Shown here in pieces: positions 24,809 to 35,100 of a stretch of DNA of 64,000 nt (within the stretch, counting starts at the first letter, position 1; each line of letters starts with the position of its first letter). The notes beneath the pieces are model-generated. The model made no database searches. It worked only from the letters and a program-made list of their open reading frames with translations, and was not told where the DNA came from. The stretch covers positions 152,902-216,901 of the forward strand of contig NZ_VNIK02000003.1 in the NCBI RefSeq assembly GCF_007785775.2, in the 5' to 3' direction. The stretch is from Flagellimonas hadalis (GTDB lineage Bacteria; Bacteroidota; Bacteroidia; Flavobacteriales; Flavobacteriaceae). The translations under genes were made by a program, and so were the position numbers.

Positions 24809-25783
24809 TTATACCAAGTAAAAGAATGTAAATACGAATACCCATACCAAATCCACAAAGTGCCAGTACAGACCTACTTTTTCCACCATTTCGTAATGCC
24901 CCCTGCGCTCATAAGTACCCAAGATGACATTGAAGAAGATGATAATGTTGATCACCACTCCAGAGAATACGTGGAATCCGTGGAACCCTGTAATAAAGAA
25001 AAAGAAATCAGCAAACAATCGGTGTCCATATTCGTTGTGGACCAAGTTTGCACCTTCCACCACTTGTGTGGCCTCCATGATCTTTTCCAAAGATCTTTTT
25101 CGGTCCAAAACTGTCTTTTCCCCTTCTTCGTTCACATACTCGGTACGGATAAGGATATTTGGGGTGGCCTTGAAACCTTCCACCACTTCGTTCAACGAAT
25201 AGGAAGTCTTGTAGCCTTCCCCTTGGAACCAGATTCCTTCGCTGCTCACGTGCTTCACACGCTCTTCGGGCAGGGTCTTGGCAAAATCGGCCAAAGCGGC
25301 CCTCTCCCCGGTCTCTGCATCCACAAATTGAAGGATCCTTCCTCCTTTGGTCTCTACTGCACCGTAATCCCCTTTGATAAAAGTGGCCCATTCCCATGCC
25401 TGTGACCCCACGAATATGGCACCACCGATGATGGTCAGGAACATATAGATCACGACCTTGCCCTGCTTCATCTTATGTCCTGCATCCACGGCAAGTACCA
25501 TGGTCACGGAAGACATGATCAGAATAAAGGTCATGAAGGCAACATAGTACATGGGGTAATTCCCATGGAAAAAGGGTACGTGGGTGAACACCTCATCGGC
25601 AATCGGCCAAATGTCTATGAACTTGAACCTTGAAAAGCCATATGATACCAAAAAGCCAGAGAAGGTCAAGGCATCAGAGACAATGAAAAACCACATCATC
25701 ATTTTTCCATAGCTAGCGCCGAGCGGTTTGTTTCCACCTCCCCAAACGCTTTCTTCTGTACCGGTAGTCACCGTTGCATCCAT
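24809..25783 (-). CDS. ctaE: cytochrome c oxidase subunit III with large soluble insertion
   Basis: 324 residues. Seven-helix CoxIII topology can be followed: MMMWFFIVSDALTFSGFLVS, MYYVAFMTFILIMSSVTMVL, VVIYMFLTIIGGAIFVGSQAWEW, then FADFFFFITGFHGFHVFSG with the family TGFHGxHV motif and the final YWHFVDLVWVFVFTFFYLV. Between the third and fourth recognised helices there is a hydrophilic insertion of about 115 residues (about 138-253) with no membrane helix, absent from ordinary subunits III. A shorter paralogue of 193 residues is encoded just upstream, so the operon holds two subunit III genes. A -7 box is at 25812-25819. Confidence 0.9.
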   Translation of the reverse strand: MDATVTTGTEESVWGGGNKPLGASYGKMMMWFFIVSDALTFSGFLVSYGFSRFKFIDIWPIADEVFTHVPFFHGNYPMYYVAFMTFILIMSSVTMVLAVDAGHKMKQGKVVIYMFLTIIGGAIFVGSQAWEWATFIKGDYGAVETKGGRILQFVDAETGERAALADFAKTLPEERVKHVSSEGIWFQGEGYKTSYSLNEVVEGFKATPNILIRTEYVNEEGEKTVLDRKRSLEKIMEATQVVEGANLVHNEYGHRLFADFFFFITGFHGFHVFSGVVINIIIFFNVILGTYERRGHYEMVEKVGLYWHFVDLVWVFVFTFFYLV

Positions 25784-25811
25784 ATAAAAGGTCGTTTTAT
25801 TAAAACTTTCA

Positions 25812-25819
25812 CAAATTTA
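25812..25819 (-). promoter_or_regulatory. -7 box upstream of the larger subunit III gene
   Basis: Minus strand TAAATTTG, exact TAnnTTTG, 28 bases before the ATG at 25783, in the 92-base gap between the two subunit III genes. No TTG at the right spacing. It suggests that the longer subunit III and subunit IV can be transcribed separately. Confidence 0.4.
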
Positions 25820-25875
25820 CACCTTTTGACATATTTGAAAAGATAAACTTGAACGAAAACTGTTTTGTCCAAGAT

Positions 25876-26457
25876 TTATTTCACGAAATACATGAAGAGG
25901 ATCAAATACACCCAAAGGAAGTCCAAAAAATGCCAAAATGTGGCACCGAGTTCCATCCCCAACATGTCCCCGGGCATGTATTTTCCCCTGAGCTGCTGCA
26001 CCAACACCACCAAAAGGGAGATAAGTCCTGCCACAAGGTGCACTATGTGCACTGCCGCTATGAGGAACACATAGGACATCTTTATGTTGCTCGTTGGACC
26101 CGTAAAATAATATCCGTTCTCCAACATCTGGGAAAAACCCTTGAACTGGAAAATTATGAACGAAATACCAAGGGCCAAAGTGACCAATAAAAAGATGGTC
26201 CCCAACTTTTGATCATTTCTTCCCACTGCTTTTTTGGCCACGAAATAGGTAATGCTACTCAAAATAATGATGGCCGTACTGATGAAAAAAGCCTGGGGCA
26301 GTTCCAGGTCACTGATCCAATCTTCCCGCTTGCTGCTCACAATGTAGGCGCTGGTCCATCCCGCAAAGCCCATGATCAAACTTACAATACCGAACCAGAG
26401 CATCATTTTCTTCGCCCTTCTGTTCTTTTCTTCTGCCGTTCCTTGGGTCAAATCCAT
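25876..26457 (-). CDS. cytochrome c oxidase subunit III-like protein (short paralogue)
   Basis: 193 residues, five helices: MLWFGIVSLIMGFAGWTSAYIV, AFFISTAIIILSSITYFVA, IFLLVTLALGISFIIFQFKG, SYVFLIAAVHIVHLVAGLISLLVVL and the final ATFWHFLDFLWVYLILFMYFV. The H-x2-H in AVHIVHLV and the WHFLDFLWVYL ending are subunit III hallmarks; it lacks the first two helices of classical subunit III, as in quinol-oxidase-type CyoC. It starts three bases after the heme O synthase stop. Both subunits III may be part of the same oxidase or of alternative forms. Confidence 0.88.
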   Translation of the reverse strand: MDLTQGTAEEKNRRAKKMMLWFGIVSLIMGFAGWTSAYIVSSKREDWISDLELPQAFFISTAIIILSSITYFVAKKAVGRNDQKLGTIFLLVTLALGISFIIFQFKGFSQMLENGYYFTGPTSNIKMSYVFLIAAVHIVHLVAGLISLLVVLVQQLRGKYMPGDMLGMELGATFWHFLDFLWVYLILFMYFVK

Positions 26458-26460
26458 TTC

Positions 26461-27363
26461 TTAACTGATAAATTTATCCATTACATATACCACCTGGATC
26501 AATGATATGTAGGTAACGCTTGCCAACATGAGCTTTCGTGCCGATGCATTGTCCCTCTTCTCATACAGTCTGAAGGCAAAAAGCAACATGACCAGACCTG
26601 CCAAAAACACGATCACTGCCGCCGTGACCGACAATTGCAATCTCCCCGTGAATCCAAATACAGGGACAATGGAGATAACAATCATCCAAATGGTGTACAA
26701 TATGATCTGCATAGCGGTTCCGGTATCCTTGTTTCCCGTGGGCAGCATTTTGAAGCCTGCTTGTTTATAATCTTCGTCCAGCATCCAGCCCAATGCCCAA
26801 AAATGGGGAAACTGCCAAAAAAATTGGATCATGAAGAGCGTTCCTGGTTCAATCCCAAAATCGTCCGTGGCAGCTACCCATCCCAACATGAATGGAATGG
26901 CCCCCGGAAAGGCACCCACAAATACCGAAAGGGGTGTCTTGGTCTTTAGAGGCGTATATACACTGGTGTACAAAAAGATGGAGATAGCGCCGAACATGGC
27001 TGTTTTGGGGCTCAGGGCCAAAAGCGACAACACCCCGAGTATGGTCAATGTGACCGCAATGGCAAGTGCAGTTTTTGGCGACATGCGCCCTGATGGAATG
27101 GGACGGTTCTTGGTCCGTTTCATCAAAGCATCGAGGTCTTTTTCAATGATTTGGTTGTATGCATTGGAAGCACCGACCATGCAATATCCGCCAAAAGTCA
27201 ACAACAATAAGGAAGTTACACTTACCTCATAGGCACCCAAAAAATAACCCGCAATGGAAGAAAAGACCACACTGACGGCCAGTCTGGCCTTGGTGATTTC
27301 CTTAAAATCGGAAAAGACCAAGGAAAATGAGGTGCTTTTAACGGATCCTACTGCAGATTTCAT
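26461..27363 (-). CDS. ctaB: heme O synthase (protoheme IX farnesyltransferase)
   Basis: 300 residues from ATG 27363. UbiA-type prenyltransferase with eight or nine helices; the first aspartate-rich motif is NAYNQIIEKDLDALMKRTKNRP and the second is DEDYKQAGFKMLP. It adds a farnesyl group to heme b to make heme O, the precursor of heme A for the aa3 oxidase. The open frame continues to 27465, but that would start inside the TonB terminator, and an exact promoter (27384-27414) lies between, fixing the start at 27363. Confidence 0.95.
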   Translation of the reverse strand: MKSAVGSVKSTSFSLVFSDFKEITKARLAVSVVFSSIAGYFLGAYEVSVTSLLLLTFGGYCMVGASNAYNQIIEKDLDALMKRTKNRPIPSGRMSPKTALAIAVTLTILGVLSLLALSPKTAMFGAISIFLYTSVYTPLKTKTPLSVFVGAFPGAIPFMLGWVAATDDFGIEPGTLFMIQFFWQFPHFWALGWMLDEDYKQAGFKMLPTGNKDTGTAMQIILYTIWMIVISIVPVFGFTGRLQLSVTAAVIVFLAGLVMLLFAFRLYEKRDNASARKLMLASVTYISLIQVVYVMDKFIS

Positions 27364-27383
27364 CCACGAACTGAATTGACTGG

Positions 27384-27414
27384 CAAAGATAACGCCGGCA
27401 TAGATCTTTTGCAA
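27384..27414 (-). promoter_or_regulatory. promoter of ctaB and the oxidase subunit operon
   Basis: Minus strand: TTG (27414-27412), 20 bases, TATCTTTG (27391-27384). Exact Bacteroidota promoter, ending 20 bases before the ctaB ATG. Confidence 0.8.
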
Positions 27415-27465
27415 CCAAAGGGAAGGTTTTATGATAGTTCCCCGAAATATGGTCGTTACTGCCAT

Positions 27466-27499
27466 AAAAAAAGCCCCGACGTTTCCATCAGGGCTTTTT
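27466..27499 (-). terminator. terminator of the TonB-family gene
   Basis: AAAAAGCCC (27468-27476) pairs with GGGCTTTTT (27491-27499); the interior GATG-GAAA-CGTC on the minus strand can extend the hairpin with one G-U pair. The minus strand ends in seven Ts, 33 bases after the TonB gene stop. Confidence 0.88.
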
Positions 27500-27531
27500 C
27501 CATTCCTGCCTCGACAGGAATCGTATACTTA

Positions 27532-28236
27532 TTATTGTAACTTAAAGGTAATCGGAATACTGAACGGCACCTTTACCGCTCTTCCCCTTTGCTTTCCTGG
27601 GGTCATCTTGGGCAACTTTTGGATGATCCTCAAAGCCTCGGCCTCCAAATTTTTATCCGGTCCGCGCATTCTGATATCCCCGATGCTTCCATCTTTTTGG
27701 ATCACGAAGATCACGCTCACCCTACCTTGGACACCCATTTCTTGGGCGATTTCAGGATAGCGGAAATTTTTACGGATGTGGTCCTGCATTTTCTCTTGGA
27801 AACAGTCCTTTTTGTTGGCCGCGTTTTCACAACCTGGAAAAACAGGTACATCCTCGATAACGGCAAATGGAACACTGATATCTTCTTCTACCTCTTCCAC
27901 CTCAACTTCTTCGATTTCTATGACTTCTTCTTCTTGGCTGGTCTCTGTGGACTCGATCACGGTTTCCTCAACCTCTTCCTCATCTTCCACAACCTCGATG
28001 ACCTCCGGTGCCGCAGGTGGCGGTGGTGGCGGTGGCGTCTTGATCTGTTCGGTCATTGGGACTTCTTCGTCCAACTGATCTTCGACGTTCATCGAAATGT
28101 CATAATCGTTAGCCTTGTCGTATTTTTTCCACTCCATGGCTCCATAAACCAACGCCAAGACAGCGGCCAACCCTATCACAAAATAGAGCGAGCTGTTTCT
28201 TCCTACGTCAGCTTTTGGATTCTTTTTTGGTTCCAT
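27532..28236 (-). CDS. TonB family energy transducer
   Basis: 234 residues: an N-terminal cytoplasmic basic stretch, one membrane helix (SLYFVIGLAAVLALVYGAM), a run of seven prolines at about 67-73, a very acidic linker (about 80-125, mostly E, D and V) and the C-terminal TonB domain (about 150-234) with RYPEIAQEMGVQGRVSVIF and the final IPITFKLQ strand. TonB proteins couple the inner-membrane proton gradient to outer-membrane receptors. The usual linker is Pro-Lys/Pro-Glu rich, so the strongly acidic one is unusual. No ExbBD or TonB-dependent receptor gene is adjacent. Confidence 0.9.
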   Translation of the reverse strand: MEPKKNPKADVGRNSSLYFVIGLAAVLALVYGAMEWKKYDKANDYDISMNVEDQLDEEVPMTEQIKTPPPPPPPAAPEVIEVVEDEEEVEETVIESTETSQEEEVIEIEEVEVEEVEEDISVPFAVIEDVPVFPGCENAANKKDCFQEKMQDHIRKNFRYPEIAQEMGVQGRVSVIFVIQKDGSIGDIRMRGPDKNLEAEALRIIQKLPKMTPGKQRGRAVKVPFSIPITFKLQ

Positions 28237-28302
28237 CTTTCTAAATTTAGTGTTTGCTAATTTAATTATTAATTGGTTAAATAAACAATTAAAATTTCCA
28301 TT

Positions 28303-28698
28303 TTAACGGCTTTCCTTGGAAAAAAACCACCGAATCAATCCAATTCCTACAAATGCCCCTAAGGTATTCGCGACAACGTCCCCAAATTCGGCCATACGGT
28401 CTTCCGTGAGCGTATATTGTAAAACCTCAATAACTATGCCATAGGATATGGCCAATACCACAATCACCCTTGTTGCCTTTCCCATGGACCAAAGTCCTTT
28501 GGTGCGCTCCCGGACCAATAGACAACCAAGGATGGAAAAGACCAAATAGAAGGTAAAATGCACTATCTTGTCCGCATACGGAACGTTCAGATTGCCCTCG
28601 TCGAGATCCATATCCGAGAAAGAAAATAAGCTGAGCATTGTGATGAACAATACCCAGCTTATGAACAATATGGTGTATCTGTAATGCCTAAGCACCAA
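28303..28698 (-). CDS. VanZ family membrane protein
   Basis: 131 residues with four helices ([76 protein letters not shown]). The conserved pieces [39 protein letters not shown] are typical of VanZ-like proteins, which are small membrane proteins of unclear function (the name comes from teicoplanin resistance). The start overlaps the gcvH stop by 11 bases, so they are co-transcribed; this gcvH-vanZ pairing is seen widely in Flavobacteriia as far as I recall. Confidence 0.88.
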   Translation of the reverse strand: MVLRHYRYTILFISWVLFITMLSLFSFSDMDLDEGNLNVPYADKIVHFTFYLVFSILGCLLVRERTKGLWSMGKATRVIVVLAISYGIVIEVLQYTLTEDRMAEFGDVVANTLGAFVGIGLIRWFFSKESR

Positions 28699-29068
28699 TC
28701 AATGCCTTGTAATCTTCGTCGCTCATCAAATCATCGACCTCGGAAGGATCGCTGATCTTGATCTTGATCATCCAGCCTTCGCCATAAGGATCGGTGTTCA
28801 CTTTTTCGGGCTCGTCCTCCAAAACTTCATTGAACTCGATGATCTCACCGCTCAAGGGCAGGAAAAGATCGGAAACGGTCTTTACCGCTTCCACGGTACC
28901 AAAAACTTCTTCCTTATCCAGAGTTTCATCCAAAGTCTCCACCTCCACATATACAATGTCACCCAATTCGCCCTGGGCAAAATCGGTGATGCCCACAGTG
29001 GCAATGTCCCCATCTATCTTGACCCATTCATGGTCCTTGGTGTACTTCAATTCTGACGGTATGTTCAT
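28688..29068 (-). CDS. gcvH: glycine cleavage system H protein
   Basis: 126 residues from ATG 29068 ([20 protein letters not shown]). H protein is the lipoylated shuttle of the glycine cleavage complex. The lipoyl lysine lies in [16 protein letters not shown], and the C-terminal [14 protein letters not shown] is characteristic. The other gcv genes are not in the window. A longer frame exists upstream but runs through an exact promoter at 29097-29128, so the start at 29068 is firm. Confidence 0.96.
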   Translation of the reverse strand: MNIPSELKYTKDHEWVKIDGDIATVGITDFAQGELGDIVYVEVETLDETLDKEEVFGTVEAVKTVSDLFLPLSGEIIEFNEVLEDEPEKVNTDPYGEGWMIKIKISDPSEVDDLMSDEDYKALIGA

Positions 29069-29096
29069 TATAACAGTGTTTGAATTTGTTGATGGG

Positions 29097-29128
29097 CAAA
29101 TGTAACGGATTGCAGGTTGCTTTTCAAA
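29097..29128 (-). promoter_or_regulatory. promoter of gcvH-vanZ
   Basis: Minus strand: TTTG (29128-29125), 20 bases, TACATTTG (29104-29097). Both elements are exact. The -7 box ends 28 bases before the gcvH ATG. Confidence 0.85.
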
Positions 29129-29169
29129 CAAACCGACGAACAAAATTCAAGAAATTCCCACTAAGGTCC

Positions 29170-32100
29170 TTAGTTCCCGAAATTGTACCGGAGGGTAAAG
29201 CCCGCATTGATGGTGGTCTGCGGAAATGCCGTGGAAACCGCAAATTCCGAGAAGGAGTGGTCGTAGAAGAAAAGGGCGTTCAAACTTTTGCTCAGGGCAT
29301 AGTCTGCCGTGAACTTGACGGACATGAGCTTTTGACCCGAAGTGATCTGGTTGTTGTCGATGTCCAAATTGCGGATGATGGTGATGTTGTCCCGCAACGA
29401 AAGATCGGCCTTGAGGTTAAGATCTCCTTTCAAACGGGTCTTTTCCCCGCCAATGTTGGTAACGAATTTCACATCCTTGAACCTGTAACCCAAACCAAGG
29501 GTATATTCCTTTCCGTTGATTTCCGTGAGCAGATTGTTGTCGAAGCTGAGGGAAAGTGTCCTGTCCGTTCTTACCTCAGCCAAAAAGCTGAAGGAATTCT
29601 GCATTTCAAAGTCCATACGCATCAACGGATTGAACTGATCGGTGAGCACCACGTTGTTGATCAAGGTCTCAGGCAGCACATCGTTGGTCTCCGGATTGAT
29701 GGAAGTGTTCTGTCGTTCCAAATTAGTCTGGAACTGGTTGATGCTATAGGCCGCACGGTAGCCATGGCTCAAAGAGAACCGTTTGAATTTCTTCTTGAAC
29801 CAACGGTTTTTCATCAAACCGGTATATTTGATGTTCCAGTTCGGGATCGGAATGTCCCTAAAAGCATCCAGATTCACCCGGTTAGCGTCCTGCCCAGTGT
29901 AGGCCGCAAAGAAAGCAGGGAGCAATACCTCCTGCTGGGTCTTTCCATAAAGTTCAGGGAACCCATCCTCATCAAGTGTACCTGGATTCTGCCCACGATC
30001 GGCCACCAATCTGTTGGCGATGGTGATTCTGTTCTGTTTGAACTGCTCAAAAGTCTCGGAGTCGAACTGATCGCTCTTGTTGAAAATGGTTCCGATCATC
30101 ACTGTGGAAATGCTGAAATTCCCCATTTCGTTGACCAAGCCATCTTCAAAATTGATCCATCGCTCAGGACTGTAATTTTCCTGTGAATTGCTTGTAAACT
30201 GTCTGTCCGCCGTCAAATCGATGGTCAGGTCCTGCGTCGGTTGCGCGGTAGCGGTAAGGTTCAACTGTTTGTTGGCACTCCTTATAAATTGTGAGTTGTA
30301 CTCTGGATAGGTGGTCAACCACCCGTTTCGGGCAGCTTCGTAGCGCACATCGGACTGGCTTCCGAACACAAATCCAAAGGTTGGGCGTGTGGTGCCTATG
30401 AACCCAACGGACTGGGTATAGCCCGGAAGCACCGTTCCCCTGTTCTCACTATAGTTCACATTGACACGCTTGACCATCGTCACGATGTCCACCAAGGTAT
30501 TGAAGCCTTTACTTGTCTTTTTCGGAGCATTTTCATCGGTGCCACTCACCGGATTGCCCGCTTTGTCCCTTCGTACGGGAGGTTGGTTGGCCAGTACCTT
30601 GCCGCCCTTTTTCTTCAACCCCAAAAAGTCATAGAATCGCTGCATGCTCAAATTGGCCGTCAGGTTGTGGGTGCTGGCGTTCTGTACAATGTTGATGTTC
30701 TCCCCTGCCACTTCGATCAAAGCATCCCCACCACGTTGCCAATCAAAATTGCTGGTGTAGGTATATTGTGCGTTGATGAAATTGAGGAACGGAAACTTAC
30801 TGAAGGGCAGCTCGTAGTTCAATTGCATTTGCTGGGCATGCCTGTTGGGCTCCCCAATATCAAAGAAGCCATCCCAAAGGCCGAGTGTTTGGTCAATGCC
30901 CGAATCGGGATTTTCATCCACATTAAAATAGTTACGGACAATATTGTTGTTGGAGGCCGTCAGGTTCAACCTAAGGGATTTGGTGATACTGTAATTGAGG
31001 GCATATTGCCAGTTGAACATATAATTTCGTTGCTGCAACAAGGGAAGTTCCAACGCCTCCACCCCAGGCTCCAACACATCCCTGAACCGTTGTTGGTTGA
31101 ACGCCCTGTTGTAGTTGGCGTTCACGGAAAGACTGGTGGGCAACACATTCAAGTTCAAATCCTTCAACCACTGCCAGTACTTGCTCATGAACAGGGAATC
31201 TTTTTTGGCAAAGGGAGCAACAGGAGCTGGTTTGAAATTATGGTTGTACACAAATCCGGTGGTCACATTCTGATCTTGAAGATCGGCCACTTCAAAATCC
31301 CTGTGACTGGTCTCGTTGTATGAATAATTAAAGGTAAAGTTCTCAATGTCGAAGAAATTCTCCTCAGCTTCTTCCCCTCTATTTTTTCTGACCCCAATAA
31401 GGTTGATGCTGGTCCGTTTGGTATAGTCCTCCGCTTGCTTTTTGATGGTCTCCGCTTCTTCGGCAGTAGTGGTGGCGGCAATGCGGTCGTCCAGTTTCAA
31501 ATCGTCGTACACGGGATCGAATTCAGGTGTGATCAAGGTTTCCGAAATCCCATAGTTGAACGGCAACTGTATGTTCCATTTTTTGGGTAATAGTTGTCCC
31601 ACGTTCACATTGGTGACCACATCGTAGGAAATGGCATCTTCCCTGGAACGCTCGTTCGGCATTTGATCAATGGAACCAAATCCTGATGTACTCTTGCTCC
31701 CCGTAGCGGAAACATTGGCAAAATCGGCCATGTTGGCGTCCATCGCCACAATCGCTGCCCAACCTCCGTTATTATCAAGGCCGGCCAACCGAAGTTCGTT
31801 GAACCAGACTTCGCCCCGCGCGGGAACGTCATCGATATTCTTGATACCGACCATCATCCCCCGGATGCTTCCCAACGAGGGGTTACCCCGTATCCCGATA
31901 CGCACCACACCCAATGCCCTGGGCGCAAATTCTTCCACGGGAACGGCCTCCCCATCCACAATCTCATAATAATTGACATCGTTCAACGTCTGTTCTGCAA
32001 TCCCCCTGGACTTTACCTTGTTCAAATCGCCCAGTGCAACATCCAACTCGTTAACCGAAGGCCAAATCTCTTCTGCAGATGTGGAACCAAATGGGGTGAA

Positions 32101-35100
32101 CTGGAGCGGTATTTCCAATTGATAGAAGTTTTCCGAGAAATCCGTCCCTATCCGAAGGAAACCGACCAAGGGTGTATCGCTATCAGAATAGTCCCCGTTC
32201 ATTATTTTTTCGGCGTGCATGAACATCTTGATGCGCTGGTATTGGCGCACATCGATGTTCACGTTCTTGAACACACCACGTGAATCCTCGGACTCCAGGT
32301 TTTCTACCACGAACGACAACGACTGCTCGTTTTGGCGGATGATGGTGTTGTTGTTGTTCAATTGTTCCCTGATGACTCCAGGGGGCAATACATAAGGAAT
32401 GGGTTGCCTTCCATAATTTTCTTCAATGTTCACCGTGTTCACGTCGGTCACTGTGGCGTCATCCGTGGGATCGTTGTCCACATCGGGCTGCAAGGAATTG
32501 GTATAGGTCCTCCAATCGCCACGCACCAAATCCAAGGTCGCAAATCGCAATACCACATCATCCGAAAAACCGGTAAGATACATCCTCATGAAACTGATTG
32601 ACCTAAAATCGGCGATGCCTCCCACGGCATCGGTAAAATCACTCAATGGAATCTTGTACTGGATCCACCTTCTGTTCAATTGGGTGCCATTGGGAAGTGT
32701 AGGCGTCATTCCCTCCCGGATATCCGTCACATATTTATCATCAATAGTGACATTAGGACCTATCGGAATCCTGTATTCGTAGTAGCTGTTCACCGTGTTC
32801 ATGGTAAGGTCCCTGTCAATGTCCTCCACATCGGGCAAGGTAGTGGACCCCCTATTGGTGTTGGTCACGGCCACGGGCGAGTTTCCCTGTGTATTGTTAA
32901 AGTCCAGATAGCGTTCCAACACGCCACCTTCACGGTTCAAATAATATTGGTAGTTGTCCAAAGCGGGATCCTCGGCAGGGCCATTATAAATGGCGGCTTC
33001 GGCAGCATCGTTCAGACCGTCCAGACCCACATCCTGAAGAGCCCTGTTGGTCTCATCCGCATCAAAGGCATACACCAAGGACTGCGTGGAGGGCACTTGC
33101 CCCCATGGGGTTTCGCGAGGAATCTCGTTGTTGGTACTTGCCGGCAATCCATTCTCATACTGCTTGCGGCCGTCCCTCAATATATCTTCTGAAATGTTGC
33201 CCAGGTTGAGCACCAACTCCCCTGCATTCGTATTGGTTGTCTCACCGTCCACATAAGGATCGAGCACCCAAAACTGCACAAACTCCACATTGGACTGTTC
33301 AAAGTTTGTACTGCTCAATGGACGCATGATACCCGCCCATTTGTTGGCTGCGGTTTCGGTCTCAAAACTTGGGTTGGCATTGTAAGGCCCCTTTTGATTG
33401 GGATAGTACACAATGTCCAACGTGCTCTGCACCTGTGTCTGTCCTTGTGCAATGTCCGTTTCGGTGAACACCTCGTCAATGAACACCCTCCGGGTCGAGT
33501 TCAGGGAAATATCGTTATCGGACAGTCCTGATGGTCGTTGGTTGGTATAAAAAATAGGGTCGATGGTGTACCAAGCCATTTTGGCCCGCTCATGACCCAC
33601 ATCAATTCCAGTGCGGTCCTGTAAAAATTCAACCGGCGGGCTGGCCAAGGTCCACCCCAAGGAAGAACGGATATCTATCAAGGCCTGCGCACCCTCAAAA
33701 TCGTCGAGATAGGTGGTGGTCTCCCCCCTGAAATCGGCATTTTTGGGCGAATTGGGCTTTAAAAAGGCCACCTCTCCTCGCAAGGACATATTGGAAGGCA
33801 CATCGGTATCGATATTTGGTAACTTGTTCGCCAATCGGGTCAAAAATGGCAGCTCCGTACTGAAGTTTCCGTTCAATCCGAAAATGGTATTGTTGACGGG
33901 CTCCACCCCGTAATTCGATTTTTGGGTAAGGGGTCGCTCGTTCAAATTGAGCATGGTACCTCCCAAAACAAAGTTTTCATTGAACTTGTGTTCCACATTC
34001 ACCCCTGCAAACCTTCGGGTCTGTTGGCCAAAAACGGCGTTGTTCTCCACCGAAATATTGATAGGGGTATCGGATGCCGCCAAACTGGGGTCCAAGATCT
34101 GTACCGTCCCCGCCTGATAGTTCACGGTGTAATCAATCCCTTCCTGAAGCTGGCGCCCCCCGGCAGTGACACGCACGGAACCCCTCGGCACGTTGAAAGC
34201 CCCGATCGGAATACCATTGTTCCCTTGGGACTTGTACCTTCCCTTCAGCTGGAAACGGTTCTTTTCCGCATCTTGGAGCGAAGCAGCCTTGGTCTTGGCA
34301 TACATGTTCCTGAACACGTAACGCCTTTGGTTGGCGTTGTATCCTTGGTCGTTATTGACATCATAGACCCCACCGCCCAACTCGTTGAACAGGAATTCCC
34401 CAAAAGGCTCCACCTTGGTAAAAATGATCCGACCGGACTGGGAATCCACGGTTATTCCTTCATAATAATCGAAAAAGCCATCGCCCCCGGGCTGTACATC
34501 GTTATACACGTTCAATCGGTCCAAGTTAAAGACCCTCAATAATATCTGGTCCTCCAGTCCTGCTGGCCAACCTGCGTTCGGGTCCACCGGGGTAATGTAG
34601 TTCCTCGGTGTGGGATCGGAGTATAGGATGTTCAGTTTGAAGTCTTCCTGGCTCAACTGATAGGCTCCTGTGGAGTATATGTTTTTCATCATCAAGTCCC
34701 AAATGGGGTCTTCCACATTGGTGATGTTGCTCTTGAGCAGTTTCAAGATCAAGGTGTTGTTCTCGATAATGGGATTGACACCCCCCGATACCGTTGTGGC
34801 ATCGACCCCTCCGTTGGCAAATTCCCCAACCTGGAATACCTGCCCGTTTATGGTGTATTGGAAAGCGACCCCAAGCACCTCGTCGTTGCTCAAGCTCTGG
34901 CTCAAAGAGATGTAGCCCAATTGGGTGTTGAACTGATAGTCCCTTCCCTGTTCCAGTTTCCGGGCATTTTCCAAAATGGCATAGTCATACCCTTGGTTTA
35001 CCTGATATCCCGGAACATTGAACCCGGATTCCACGGTGGCTATGTCCCGAATGGACTGTGTCAACGCACCCCCGTTCCCAATGAGCCTTGGGTCATAGTC

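Noticed and set aside
24809..26457. The two subunit III genes as one frameshifted gene
   Set aside because: Each has its own start and stop with a 92-base gap, and both encode the C-terminal helices, so they are paralogues.
28269..28292. Inverted repeat TTAATTG/CAATTAA upstream of the TonB gene
   Set aside because: All but two bases per arm are A or T, expected by chance in this AT-rich gap; no T-run or promoter fit.
29160..29174. Palindrome ACTAAGG-T-CCTTAGT over the sprA stop codon
   Set aside because: The loop would be too small for the full stem and no T-run follows, so it is not a convincing terminator.
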